DNA of 64,000 nucleotides from NCBI GenBank assembly GCA_902492065.1, contig CABUKE010000006.1, positions 1-64,000 on the forward strand, read 5' to 3'. Positions 35,041 to 43,833 of this stretch are shown piece by piece. Each line of letters starts with the position of its first letter. The first letter of the stretch is position 1. The notes below the pieces were generated by a model that did not search any database, was not told the DNA's origin, and saw nothing but the letters and a program-made list of their open reading frames with translations. The position numbers and the translations under genes are program-made. Source of the stretch: an uncultured Eubacteriales bacterium (GTDB taxonomy: Bacteria; Bacillota; Clostridia; UBA1381; UMGS1253).

Positions 35041-36198
35041 AAGTGTCTTTTCCCTATATGGGATGTGTGACTGGCTACGAGAAAATTATGGAGCTGTTGG
35101 GCCACGAGGTGATTCCGCCGCACAAGCCCACACAGCGGACGGTGGATTTGGGCGTGTTAAACAGCCCGGAATTTATTTGTTTTCCTTTTAAAATCATGAT
35201 GGGGACGTATATTGAGGCGTGTGAGCAGGGAGCGGAGCTTATCATCTCCTCGGGAGGAAGCGGCCCCTGCCGCGCCGGGCTTTACGGTGAAGTTCATAAA
35301 AAGACGTTAAAGCAATTGGGATACAATGTAGACATTATCATTTTCGATTCCATGTTCGAGGATTTTTCCCGGTTTTATCACCAGATTTTATTATAAAAAT
35401 AAAACGCCAATTCATAAAGTCGCTCAATATGCGCGTCTGGCATATCGTATGATTTGCCAGATGGACGAGCTGGAAAAGGAAATGAAAATCCGGCGGGCGT
35501 ATGAAGTCAACAAGGATGAATTTAATCATTGCTGGGATGAGATTGTGCGGCTTTACAAGGGCTGTTACAGTATGCGGGATTTAAAGGCGGCCCACAAAAA
35601 GGCGTGGGAGATGTTTGACGCAGTGCCGATCCGTAAGATCGAACCGGAGGAGCGGACCCGAATCGGCATTGTAGGAGAAATTTATGTTATCATGGAAAGC
35701 TCGACCAACTTGGGCGTGGAACAGCGGCTTAACGATATGGGCGTTGAAGTGACAAATGTGCAGTACATTTCCGAGTGGATACAGCACAATATCCTGCCTC
35801 GAAAATTTAACCGTAGCGAATCCTGGAAGATGTGGGACAAAGCGGAACAGTACAAATCCTGTAACTGTGGCGGCCACGACATGGAAAACACCGGCCGTAT
35901 CATTGACTTTGGGGAAAAAGGCTACGACGGAGTGATTCACCTAATGCCGTTCGGTTGTCTGCCAGAGCTGATTACAAGAAGCATGATTCCAAAGCTGAGT
36001 GAGCAATACAATATGCCCATTTTGTCAGCTTCAATGGATGAACAGACAGGAGAGGCAAATTTGCAGACCCGGCTGGAGGCATTTGTCGACCTGTGCAGAA
36101 GCAAAAAACATGAACAGCTACAAACGCCTGAAAAAGCTTTGCAGGGGCAGGAGACAAAGCAGACGGATACGCATCGGAAGGAATTGGTTACCGTTTAA
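35037..36198 (+). pseudogene. HgdB/2-hydroxyacyl-CoA dehydratase-like component, frameshifted
   Basis: The first 119 codons (MKVSFPYMGCVTGYEKIMELLG, ISSGGSGPCRAGLYGEV, FYHQILL) end at a stop at 35394-35396. The rest (KTPIHKVAQYARLAYRMICQMDELEKEM...) is in the +1 frame to 36198. The total length of 1,162 nt is one more than a multiple of three, so a single inserted base in the ATTTTATTATAAA stretch near 35388-35395 explains it. Cys residues in GSGPCR, SCNCGGHD and PFGCLPE could bind a 4Fe-4S cluster. This is the second component of the locus. Confidence 0.82.
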
Positions 36199-36228
36199 CA
36201 GACGGCGCCTGACAGAGGAGAGAAGCGG

Positions 36229-37197
36229 ATGAAGAAAATATATTTAGGGATTGATATTGGTTCGGTCAGCACGAACGTGGTGGCGATTGATGCGTATGGA
36301 GAGGTTTTGTTTGCCCGCTATATCCGGACAAACGGCCAGCCCATTGACTCGGTAAAGAGCGGAATGGCGCAGTTAAAGGACGAGGTAGAAAGGCGGGACT
36401 GTGAGGTTGGCGCCGTTGGCGTCACCGGCAGCGGCAGGCAGATGATTGGCCTGATGGTGGGGGCCGATGTGGTGAAAAATGAGATTGCTGCCCATGCGAT
36501 GGCTACTGTACGTTTCCATCCAGATGTTCAGACAATTTTTGAAATTGGCGGGCAGGACTCGAAGATTATTATTGTAAAGGACGGCATTGTGACCGACTTT
36601 TCCATGAATACGGTGTGCGCCGCGGGAACGGGGTCCTTTTTGGACCATCAGGCCGAGCGGCTCGGCGTCCCCATTCAGCAGTTCGGCGATTTGGCGCTCA
36701 CAGCAGAAAACAATGTCCGCATTGCAGGGCGGTGTACGGTTTTTGCAGAGTCGGACATGATTGCGAAGCAGCAGTACGGTTACTCGAAAGCAGATATTAT
36801 TAAGGGGCTTTGCGGCGCACTGGTGCGCAACTATTTAAACAATCTGGGAAGAGGCAAGACATTGCATCCGCCGTTTGTATTTCAGGGAGGCGTAGCGGCT
36901 AATAAGGGGATAGTAAACGCCTTTGAGGAACAGGTCGGTCACAAGGTCACTATTCCAAAGTATTATAATGTAATGGGAGCCATCGGCGTTGCTATGATGG
37001 CGAAAAAAGAGGTTGAAAAGAGCGGACAGCCCACGAAATTTAAAGGGTTTAGCTGCATTGATTTGGACTTTACCCCACAGAGTTTTGAGTGCAATGGCTG
37101 CAGCAATGCCTGCGAGGTGATTAAGGTTGTAGTGAATGGCAAGACCGTTGCCATGTGGGGCGATAAGTGTGGAAAGTGGAGCTCCAGCAGAATGTGA
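36229..37197 (+). CDS. Acyl-CoA dehydratase activase (HgdC/BadF family)
   Basis: A 322-residue ASKHA-fold ATPase. It has LGIDIGSVSTNVVAID, VGVTGSGRQMIGLMVGAD, FEIGGQDSKII, CAAGTGSFLDHQ and GRCTVFAESDM; the last two carry the Cys residues that hold a 4Fe-4S cluster between two subunits. VFQGGVAANKGIV completes the nucleotide site. A C-terminal Cys-rich extension (FECNGCSNACEVIKV...GDKCGKW) is added to the basic activase. It would hydrolyse ATP to push an electron into the dehydratase. The frame is intact although both upstream partners are broken. The ATG follows AGGAGAG. Confidence 0.9.
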   Translation: MKKIYLGIDIGSVSTNVVAIDAYGEVLFARYIRTNGQPIDSVKSGMAQLKDEVERRDCEVGAVGVTGSGRQMIGLMVGADVVKNEIAAHAMATVRFHPDVQTIFEIGGQDSKIIIVKDGIVTDFSMNTVCAAGTGSFLDHQAERLGVPIQQFGDLALTAENNVRIAGRCTVFAESDMIAKQQYGYSKADIIKGLCGALVRNYLNNLGRGKTLHPPFVFQGGVAANKGIVNAFEEQVGHKVTIPKYYNVMGAIGVAMMAKKEVEKSGQPTKFKGFSCIDLDFTPQSFECNGCSNACEVIKVVVNGKTVAMWGDKCGKWSSSRM

Positions 37198-37232
37198 AAG
37201 TGACAGTGTTAGGTGAAAAGTACATAGACATG

Positions 37233-37259
37233 AAAGCGACGGCGACCGTCGCTTTTTTT
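37233..37259 (+). terminator. Rho-independent terminator
   Basis: AAAGCGACGG and CCGTCGCTTT form a 10-bp stem with a 3-nt loop, followed by a T run, 35 bp after the activase stop. Confidence 0.88.
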
Positions 37260-37420
37260 AATAGAGTGTTTAAAAGAGCGCAGAAAGTTGGCATTGTCTG
37301 ATGGGATAGAGTAGATGCAAGATGACCTGCCTTTTTTGTTATTGTGCCGCAAAATTGCTTATTTATCAAATATTTTTAAAATATATTGCACAATAAGCAA
37401 TTATTTGTTATCATTTGTAT

Positions 37421-37435
37421 ATGACAATTTGTCAT
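37421..37435. promoter_or_regulatory. Palindrome ATGACAA-T-TTGTCAT upstream of lipoprotein gene
   Basis: Perfect 7-bp arms with a 1-nt centre, 25 bp before the ATG at 37461. A candidate promoter (TTGCAC, 16 bp, TTATCA) overlaps the stretch just upstream at about 37386-37413, so the palindrome may be an operator. Confidence 0.4.
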
Positions 37436-37460
37436 AAAAATTTTAAGGGAGGCATTGTCT

Positions 37461-37937
37461 ATGAAAAAGTTTTTTGCTGGACTACTTGCGCTATCTATCG
37501 TAATTTTTGCTGGTTGCTCCGCATCGGATGTTCCGACCCCAACGCCATCGTCTACGCAAGCATCGGTTACTACATCGACACCGAAGAAAACCTCGTCCCC
37601 CAAGCTAACCGTATCTCCCTCATCAACGGCATCTGCGCCCGCTGCTGTGCAACAACCAACGCGATCGTCAAAGCCTGCCGCTACCTTAGATACCACTTCA
37701 AAGCCTACTTCGACGCCGACCCCCACGCCAACTCCTACAAAAACGCCTGCTCCGCCCTCGGACGATGTTTCTGAACCTGCTGTTGCCACTCAAAATGAGA
37801 GGACTGTTTATATCACGAAAACCGGAGAAAAGTATCACCGTTCCGGCTGTAAATACTTACGTAAAAGCCAAATTTCTATTTCGTTGGATGATGCCATAGC
37901 AAGAGGATTTGAACCCTGCAGTGTATGTAATCCCTAA
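37461..37937 (+). CDS. Small lipoprotein with Ser/Thr/Pro linker and Cys-pair domain
   Basis: A 158-residue lipoprotein. The signal peptide ends in the lipobox IFAGC, followed by about 85 residues of Pro/Thr/Ser-rich linker (TPTPTPTKTPAP). A compact C-terminal domain (TVYITKTGEKYHRSGCKYLRKSQISISLDDAIARGFEPCSVCNP) has three Cys and a His, like a small zinc-binding module seen at the C-terminus of some nucleases and secreted proteins. The codon use is unremarkable, although the linker region is C-rich on the coding strand. The ATG follows AAGGGAGG. The function is unknown. Confidence 0.8.
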   Translation: MKKFFAGLLALSIVIFAGCSASDVPTPTPSSTQASVTTSTPKKTSSPKLTVSPSSTASAPAAVQQPTRSSKPAATLDTTSKPTSTPTPTPTPTKTPAPPSDDVSEPAVATQNERTVYITKTGEKYHRSGCKYLRKSQISISLDDAIARGFEPCSVCNP

Positions 37938-37955
37938 TCATATCTGAGGTATATC

Positions 37956-37983
37956 ACCGCCTCCAATTGGAGGCGGTTTTTAT
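37956..37983 (+). terminator. Rho-independent terminator
   Basis: The 22-bp perfect palindrome ACCGCCTCC-AATT-GGAGGCGGT ends in a T run, 19 bp after the lipoprotein stop. Confidence 0.88.
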
Positions 37984-38307
37984 TTCGAGAATCAACTTTT
38001 TACGTTTTTTGTATAAAAACAGGGCTACAGCATTTTTGCTGCAACCCTTGTCCCTCCTGTGTGACTGTTACAAAATAGATACCCACTGCAAAATGAGAAT
38101 TCCGGGTTCACAACGAGTCAGTTTTCGTTTTCACGTTGAGATTTTCTGATTTTTACTTTTTCATGTCCCAACTCTACCATAAAAAGTAAATACGCAAATG
38201 CAAGGTTTACAACATAGAAACAGAGGTCAGAATTTGGTTGTCTCATTTTTGAGTTCCAAATTCCGAATCTATTCACTGTTATAATCCGGGAATGAACCCT
38301 TTCATTA
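37984..38307. other. Intergenic region with no recognised gene
   Basis: AT-rich sequence between the lipoprotein terminator and a minus-strand gene. No reading frame with a ribosome site, no tRNA and no clear hairpin were seen. It may hold the 3' border of the mobile material that begins at about 38308. Confidence 0.5.
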
Positions 38308-39351
38308 TCAATGGTCTAATAGAATTTGGAGTTCTCGTTTTTCCTTTTCAATTAATTTTTGAAAGTATGTACGAGGATTATCGCCAAAATTAGGTTTAAC
38401 TCTGTTACGCATTCTGCTTTCAATATAATCTATGAGTTGATTATATTCTTTTTTGGAAAATACATTGAACAGCAAGCCATTGAGCCGATAGGGTGAATTG
38501 CAATTTATGAAAATTCGTTTTAACAGGACATCATTTGTCGCAAACAAAAATTCCTCAGGATAGTTTTCTGTATTAGAATACAATGTACTCCAATTTGTTA
38601 AGTACGCTATATCCCATGCTTGATTTTCACAGCCAGCAACAATTTTCTCAAGATCATTAGAGTTGGCGTTTTTTGGAGCTTTAATATACTCTTGTCCAGT
38701 AAAAAGCATGATTATATATGTCAGAAGATATTCGCTCACCAATAAATAATCATACATCCATTGGACAAATTCTTGTACTTTTTCTACCGGTCGCTTGGTT
38801 TGGTCTCTATATAGCCGCACAGCATGAAGTAGGGAAGCAACTGCCATATCATAGTGATCCCCGCCATCAGAATAGTCGACTGTTACGTTGTCTGTTGATA
38901 CATTTGAGAATTTAATTGGCGGAATTTCTGTTCGCTGTCCCGTGGCAACCTGTAACCACATTTGTCCCGGGTAAGCATCAAATATCTCCAAGAATTTCTG
39001 TAGTTCAAATAACCCTTTTTCTTGGGAATGTAGTTGGGAAGCCCGTTCTTGAATTGCCGGTCCCGCACTGATTGACATATCATCAAATATTGTCCATGCC
39101 ATAATCACACCAATTAGTTGGGATTCCGCTTTGTTTTTCAAACTACCCATTTCACAGAATTTCAGAAGACTACTTAGAATATTTCTATCTATAAATAGAG
39201 CAAGTGCTTTTTTCCTTTTTGTTTCTGCGAATATGCCATATTTTATTTTACCATCTGGCGCGATATCCGGATGGAAAATAATTTGTTGTTGCTGGATAGT
39301 ATTCCAAATAAAATTTATACTTTCGTCATCAAAGATTATAATATCATCCAT
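38308..39351 (-). CDS. Hypothetical protein, AT-rich, next to recombinase remnant
   Basis: A 347-residue soluble protein with no signal peptide. It starts MDDIIIFDDESINFIWNTIQQQQ after GAGAAGG. The stretch ALALFIDRNILSSLLKF has the Asp-x-Asn pattern seen at the first strand of PIN-like nucleases, but the rest does not confirm this. The middle has a helical part (HAVRLYRDQTKRPVEKVQEFVQWMYDYLL) and the C-terminus is Lys- and Glu-rich. I do not recognise the family. It lies 22 bp downstream of the truncated recombinase frame and is AT-rich compared with its neighbours, so it is likely acquired cargo. Confidence 0.7.
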   Translation of the reverse strand: MDDIIIFDDESINFIWNTIQQQQIIFHPDIAPDGKIKYGIFAETKRKKALALFIDRNILSSLLKFCEMGSLKNKAESQLIGVIMAWTIFDDMSISAGPAIQERASQLHSQEKGLFELQKFLEIFDAYPGQMWLQVATGQRTEIPPIKFSNVSTDNVTVDYSDGGDHYDMAVASLLHAVRLYRDQTKRPVEKVQEFVQWMYDYLLVSEYLLTYIIMLFTGQEYIKAPKNANSNDLEKIVAGCENQAWDIAYLTNWSTLYSNTENYPEEFLFATNDVLLKRIFINCNSPYRLNGLLFNVFSKKEYNQLIDYIESRMRNRVKPNFGDNPRTYFQKLIEKEKRELQILLDH

Positions 39352-39373
39352 TATTCACACCTTCTCTTAATAA

Positions 39374-40110
39374 TTATAACATTTTAGAAGGATTAGTTCT
39401 ATTACTTTGATGCGCCTTCTTCCTCTCTTGCACTTTCTCAAAAGTCTCCTTGTCAATAATCGCTTCATGTGCATTCTCTACCAGAAACATACTTAAAGCG
39501 CCATCATTTTTCACTTGCTTTCCAGTTAAAAAATTCGGCGTATAGGTTTTCTGCATCAATACCTGACCAATGTATTTCTCATTACCGAGCATGCGGTCGA
39601 TGGTCGATGTGCTCCAAACCTTTTTACCCGTTGCTGTCTTTATCTCATGCTCCTCCAGATACCGCTTGATTTTCCGTACACCATTCCCCTGTAAATACAA
39701 ATCAAAAATTTTGCGTACGATCTCGGCTTCTTCAGGGACGACAATCAGCACACCATCCGGTCCTTTGGTGTAACCCAAAAACTGACTGTGGTTGAGAATT
39801 GTCTTCCCGCTGCGAATACGTGCTCGAATGCCAAATTTAATGTTCTTGCTTTTGCTACAACTTTCTTCCTGCGCCATAGCAAGAAAAATGCTGAGTGCAC
39901 TGTCATTCACCTTCATGGTATCAATATCCTCCATTTCTGCATACAAGCCATATTCATTTGTTTCCACTTCCTTATCTGTGTTAATGTTTCGACGGTATCA
40001 CGTCCGAACCGACTTAATGATTTTACTAGAACGAAATCGAACAGCCCCTTCTTTCCATCTAGGCTCATCTGATGATAACCCGGTCTGTTTTTGGTTCTTA
40101 GAGCAGAATA
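39374..40110 (-). pseudogene. Large serine recombinase remnant
   Basis: Fragments of a large serine recombinase in two frames. At about 40095-39975 the frame reads TKNRPGYHQMSLDGKKGLFDFVLVKSLSRFGRDTVETL (catalytic-domain Arg motif). A shift then leads to EDIDTMKVNDSALSIFLAMAQEESCSKSKNIKFGIR, GYTKGPDGVLIVVPEEAEIVRKIFDLYL and a partial zinc-ribbon region that ends at 39374. The N-terminal Ser nucleophile region and the C-terminus are absent. The IS3-type transposase gene begins just beyond its broken end. It is a decayed integrase of a former mobile element. Confidence 0.75.
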
Positions 40111-40134
40111 AAAGCAAAAAGGCAGGATGATAAA

Positions 40135-41274
40135 ATGTCAAAACAATATTCACAAGCTTACAAAAAAGCTCTCATAAAACAGTACTCTAACGGAGAAAAG
40201 ATATCCAGTATTTGTGCCGAATCCGGTGTGGCACGCAGTACGCTTTACAAATGGTTACAAGATGCAGAACTGCCTGTCTCCCCTAATGGCGAGAAAATAA
40301 CCATAAGAGAAATCAATGAACTACGGCGAAAGGTACAGAAATATCAAAATATGGTTAAGATTCTGCAATCCGTTGATTGTACGGTATTCTCTCCCACAAA
40401 AGATAAATTACGAGCATTAGAATCATTTTATGGTCAATATGAGGTACATACATTATGTGAAGCACTTGATGTTCCAAGAGGCACCTTCTACAATCATATT
40501 CTTCGAGGCAAGCATGGAGAAACAATAAATTCTAAACGCCGTGAACAGCTCCGACAATTGGTCAATGATATCTTTCATGAGTATCAGCAGATTCCCGGCT
40601 CCAGTAAAATTGCGGCAATTCTAAGAGAACGCGGTTATATAACAACAAGAAAGCTGGTTGCTGAGCTCATGTCAGAGCTGGGTTTGCAGAGTGTTAGCTC
40701 CGCTTCTAAGAAAAACTATCAAAAATGGCAGAAAGGTGAGAATAAAAACATTCTTCAACAGCAATTTCACCCTGATACGCCAAACAGTGTTTGGGTGCGC
40801 GATATCACGGTTTTTAAGTTCCGTGACTGTTATTATTACATTTGTGCTATCCTTGATCTATTTGCCAGAAAAGTAATTGCCTACCGTGTATCAAAGAAAA
40901 GCAGCACCCAACTTGTTACCTTTACCTTTCGTCAAGCTTATTCAGAGCGTGTTCCGGATCCTGGGCTTATTTTTCATAGCGACAGAAGATCACTATACAC
41001 CTCTTTTTCATTTGAAAAACTGTTACAGGAAAAACAAGTAGTCCAGTCTTTTTCACGCTCAGGGAAACCACATGACAATGCTGTCATGGAGTCTTTTTTC
41101 TCTTGCCTAAAGAAAGAAGAGCTGTACCGTTACCGATACAGCTCAGAATCAGAATTTTTAAAAGGAATAGAAAGATACATCACTTTCTATAACGAAAAGA
41201 GACCGCACAGCTCTATACACTACAAAACTCCGAATGCTGCCGAAGAAGCCTTTTATCATAATGAAAACGGCTGA
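40135..41274 (+). CDS. IS3-family transposase, single frame
   Basis: A 379-residue transposase that joins the OrfA-type helix-turn-helix (MSKQYSQAYKKALIKQYSNGEKISSICAESGVARSTLYKWL) and leucine-zipper-like part to the OrfB-type rve core in one frame, with no frameshift. The DDE residues are visible in VWVRDITVF, LIFHSDRRSLYTS and HDNAVMESFFSCLKKEEL. In the second motif Arg replaces the usual Gly of HSDRG. The C-terminus YITFYNEKRPHSSIHYKTPNAAEE is typical. I could not define terminal inverted repeats; no clear pair was found in the flanks. Confidence 0.88.
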   Translation: MSKQYSQAYKKALIKQYSNGEKISSICAESGVARSTLYKWLQDAELPVSPNGEKITIREINELRRKVQKYQNMVKILQSVDCTVFSPTKDKLRALESFYGQYEVHTLCEALDVPRGTFYNHILRGKHGETINSKRREQLRQLVNDIFHEYQQIPGSSKIAAILRERGYITTRKLVAELMSELGLQSVSSASKKNYQKWQKGENKNILQQQFHPDTPNSVWVRDITVFKFRDCYYYICAILDLFARKVIAYRVSKKSSTQLVTFTFRQAYSERVPDPGLIFHSDRRSLYTSFSFEKLLQEKQVVQSFSRSGKPHDNAVMESFFSCLKKEELYRYRYSSESEFLKGIERYITFYNEKRPHSSIHYKTPNAAEEAFYHNENG

Positions 41275-41414
41275 AATCTTATCGAACAAATCGGTTCGAA
41301 TCGAAGAACATTTTATTTTTTGTCACAGAATTTCAGCGTTTTTGTAAGAGTACTGTACGATTCGTTTCGCATGGATTGTTACTCTTAAAGCCCGTAAACA
41401 AAGCCTTTATATAG

Positions 41415-41466
41415 AAAACACCAGTTGTGTTTCGAACAGTTTTGTTCAAATTACAACCGGTGTTCA
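41415..41466 (-). terminator. Terminator of tRNA-Ser(GGA)
   Basis: On the minus strand GAACACCGGTTGT and ACAACTGGTGTTTTC pair with one mismatch, with an inner GAAC/GTTC hairpin, and run into T-rich DNA right after the tRNA CCA end. Confidence 0.7.
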
Positions 41467-41468
41467 TT

Positions 41469-41560
41469 TGGCGGAGAAGGAGGGATTCGAACCCTCGAAC
41501 CGCTTTTGACGGTTACACGATTTCCAATCGTGCGCGCTCGACCAGCTACGCGACTTCTCC
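41469..41560 (-). tRNA. tRNA-Ser(GGA)
   Basis: A full 92-nt class II tRNA read on the minus strand. Acceptor GGAGAAG / CTTCTCC, anticodon loop TTGGAAA (anticodon GGA), long variable arm, standard T arm and encoded CCA. Confidence 0.97.
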
Positions 41561-41727
41561 AAAAAATCTGACTGAATCAACGCTGACTATTATAGCATAT
41601 GTAAATTTGTTTTGTCAATACTAAAAAATGAATTCTGCATATAACTGCCAATTCGCTGTTTGGCCTTGCGTTTTTCGACAATGTGTAGTATAATTCTTGT
41701 AATTGATGCAATATTGGGGTGAAGCGT

Positions 41728-42288
41728 TTGAATATACCAAATCTATTGACGACCTTGCGTCTGTGCCTGATGCCCGTATTTCTGGTTCTTTATTTTTCCC
41801 CGTTTGAAAATGCGAGGCTGTGGGCAATGGGGGTTTTGGTGTTTTCGTTTTTGACGGATGTGGCCGACGGCTTTATAGCGCGGCATTTTAACCAGATCAG
41901 CAATCTTGGGAAAATCCTTGACCCGGTTGCGGACAAAGTAATGCAGATTACTGTGTTGCTCTGCCTTGCTTTTTCGAACCACGCTTTGATTTGGGTTGTT
42001 GTGTTCGTGTTTGTAAAGGATGCAATATTAGGCGTCGGTGCGATTTATATGCACCAGCGCGGAATTGTTGCACAGGCGAACTGGTTTGGTAAGGTCTCGT
42101 GTTTTGTCAGCTTTCTCTGTTCGCTTATTTTGATTATCCCTTTTTCAACACCCTTGTCAACAGGGGTTGTTGTTGCGCTGGGCGCGGCTATTGTCGCGGT
42201 AAATCTGTGTGCGCTGGCTTCCTATGCCGTTGTGTTCTTTCGGACGGCGTTTAAAAAACCAAAAGTCGAAAAGAATCCGAAAAGTTGA
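41728..42288 (+). CDS. pgsA: CDP-diacylglycerol--glycerol-3-phosphate 3-phosphatidyltransferase
   Basis: A 186-residue membrane enzyme of the CDP-alcohol phosphatidyltransferase family. The signature D-x2-DG-x2-AR-x8-G-x3-D-x3-D is seen in DVADGFIARHFNQISNLGKILDPVADK. It makes phosphatidylglycerol phosphate from CDP-DAG and glycerol 3-phosphate. Five or six membrane helices surround this motif. I chose TTG at 41728 because GGGGTG lies 6 nt upstream; GTG at 41719 would overlap that site. It could also be another CDP-alcohol transferase. Confidence 0.85.
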   Translation: MNIPNLLTTLRLCLMPVFLVLYFSPFENARLWAMGVLVFSFLTDVADGFIARHFNQISNLGKILDPVADKVMQITVLLCLAFSNHALIWVVVFVFVKDAILGVGAIYMHQRGIVAQANWFGKVSCFVSFLCSLILIIPFSTPLSTGVVVALGAAIVAVNLCALASYAVVFFRTAFKKPKVEKNPKS

Positions 42289-42306
42289 AAAAAATGCAAA
42301 AAGGGC

Positions 42307-42335
42307 TTGCCTTTCCAATAAAATTGTGATAAAAT
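42307..42335 (+). promoter_or_regulatory. Predicted promoter of rpmB
   Basis: TTGCCT, a 17-bp spacer and TAAAAT, about 90 bp before the rpmB start. Confidence 0.5.
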
Positions 42336-42421
42336 TAATTTTGCTTTGTTATAAAGTTTATGAATTCGTTTGTAATGTCAGTTATAGGACAGAAGCTATA
42401 ACATATAGGAGGTGTTGAGAA

Positions 42422-42610
42422 ATGGCAAAGTGTGATCTGTGTGGCAAGGGCGTATCCTTTGGTATCAAAGTCAGCCACTCGCATAGGAGAAGCAACCGCA
42501 TGTGGAAGCCGAATGTTCGGAAAGTAAAAGCTGTTGTAAACGGCACGAACAAGACGGTACACGTTTGCAGCCGGTGCCTCCGTTCGGGCAAGGTTGAAAG
42601 AGCGGTGTGA
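42422..42610 (+). CDS. rpmB: 50S ribosomal protein L28
   Basis: A 62-residue protein, the normal size. MAKCDLCGKGVSFG, VSHSHRRSNRMWKPNVRKVK and VHVCSRCLRSGKVERAV are the L28 pattern, here with four zinc-binding Cys (CDLC and CSRC), so it is the zinc (C+) form. It has a strong AGGAGG site. Confidence 0.97.
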   Translation: MAKCDLCGKGVSFGIKVSHSHRRSNRMWKPNVRKVKAVVNGTNKTVHVCSRCLRSGKVERAV

Positions 42611-42633
42611 GCCTAGCTCTGATGTATGATATG

Positions 42634-42673
42634 TAAATAATCCGCACCCGTTTTACGGATGCGGATTATTTTT
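42634..42673 (+). terminator. Rho-independent terminator of rpmB
   Basis: AATAATCCGCA-CCCGT and ACGGA-TGCGGATTATT pair with one mismatch around TTT and end in a run of T. Confidence 0.88.
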
Positions 42674-42827
42674 TATGTCGCGGTATGCAACACCGCAGGA
42701 GCCCGCCTCTATTTTGATTTGGAATATGTTATGCGGTGCAGTGCTGTGCGAGCAATGCGGAGCATAAGGCGGCTTGTTCTATGGACTATTTCGTCCTGCT
42801 TATCGGGTGGTAATGCTGGCGCAGAGA

Positions 42828-42926
42828 TTAGTCGTTGCAGCAGCAGCAGATCACGATGAGGATAAGGATGATCCAGAGAATCCAGTTGCAGTTGTCTTCA
42901 CCGCAGCCATTGAAAAAGCAGCCCAT
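42828..42926 (-). CDS. 32-residue Cys-rich membrane peptide
   Basis: A short frame on the minus strand: MGCFFNGCGEDNCNWILW, then ILILIVICCCCND. It has one hydrophobic membrane segment, four Cys in a row near the end and three Cys in the N-terminal part. A strong AAAGGAGG ribosome site lies 9 nt upstream of the ATG, which supports translation. Similar small Cys-rich peptides of unknown role are often left out of Firmicutes annotation. The Cys run could bind metal or a lipid. No terminator or partner gene was seen. Confidence 0.65.
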   Translation of the reverse strand: MGCFFNGCGEDNCNWILWIILILIVICCCCND

Positions 42927-43162
42927 AGATAAACCTCCTTTCGCACACGATATTTCCGTACAGATTATGTACGGTTGGGAGGGGATTTACCCGCCCGCCA
43001 ACTCTCGCCGCGGAGGGGGCGGTCCTGCGTCGGCGTCGTGCCCCGCGCTCCGTTTTGATTATTGTAATACCATAATATGACCGGTGCGGAAATTGGTTAC
43101 AGCATGGAAAGAAAAATACAGGCCCTGGCTTGGCAGTATTTATACAGGTGAACATGAGCAGC

Positions 43163-43190
43163 AAAAAAGCGGGGCGCAAGCCCCGCTTTA
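43163..43190 (-). terminator. Rho-independent terminator
   Basis: On the minus strand AAAGCGGGG and CCCCGCTTT pair over 9 bp around a 6-nt loop and are followed by a T run, 12 bp after the stop at 43202. Confidence 0.88.
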
Positions 43191-43201
43191 TAACACAACT
43201 A

Positions 43202-43696
43202 TCAATCTTTGATTGGGATTCCCTTTTTATTCAGAATGCCGAGAAGCTTTTCACTCGGCTCAAACTTTAACTGATTGAGCTTTCCGTCCTCTAAAAAGAT
43301 ACAAATGTAAGTGTTAGAAGAAAAGAAAGACTTCTTGGCGTTATAGCGCGCTTCCGCCTTATACTGCTGCAAGGCTGGGTTGGTATGAAACGCGATGAGC
43401 TTAATCTGCGCCAGCTGCGGCCGCGCAACGACCCATTCGTGGTTGCCAAGCTTTGCCGTGATAATCAGATCTTCCCCCACAATGGAATACGAATAGTCCG
43501 ACAAAATGTTCCGAATCAAAATATATGCGCCTACACCGATAATCACAAGCACACCGAGCTGGAACAGCGAACGGTATGGCAGCTTATAGTACGTAATTGC
43601 CAAATCCGCGATACACATCAGCAACAGCGCCGCGCCGACGATTCCAATTACAAAGAAAATCGTCTTTCCCACAGGTTTGACTGTTTCTTTATACAT
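43202..43696 (-). CDS. Small membrane protein with PH-like cytosolic tail
   Basis: A 164-residue protein with two N-terminal membrane helices (TIFFVIGIVGAALLLMCIADLAI and SLFQLGVLVIIGVGAYILI) and a beta-rich soluble part (YSYSIVGEDLIITAKLGNHEWVVARPQLAQIKLIAFH...YICIFLEDGKLNQLKFEPSEKLLGIL). The pattern resembles bacterial PH-like domains of DUF/YdjO-type membrane proteins, but I do not recognise a named family. The ATG at 43696 follows TAGGAGG. A terminator ends the gene. The function is unknown. Confidence 0.75.
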   Translation of the reverse strand: MYKETVKPVGKTIFFVIGIVGAALLLMCIADLAITYYKLPYRSLFQLGVLVIIGVGAYILIRNILSDYSYSIVGEDLIITAKLGNHEWVVARPQLAQIKLIAFHTNPALQQYKAEARYNAKKSFFSSNTYICIFLEDGKLNQLKFEPSEKLLGILNKKGIPIKD

Positions 43697-43833
43697 TTGT
43701 ATAGGCCTCCTATAATGAGCTACTCTTGCGCTAACGAAGGACATTATAATACATCTGCTCTGGAAATACAAGAGCAATTTCATAGATTTTTGCACTTTCT
43801 TTTTCCTTTGTTTTGGCAAAGATGAAAAAACTA

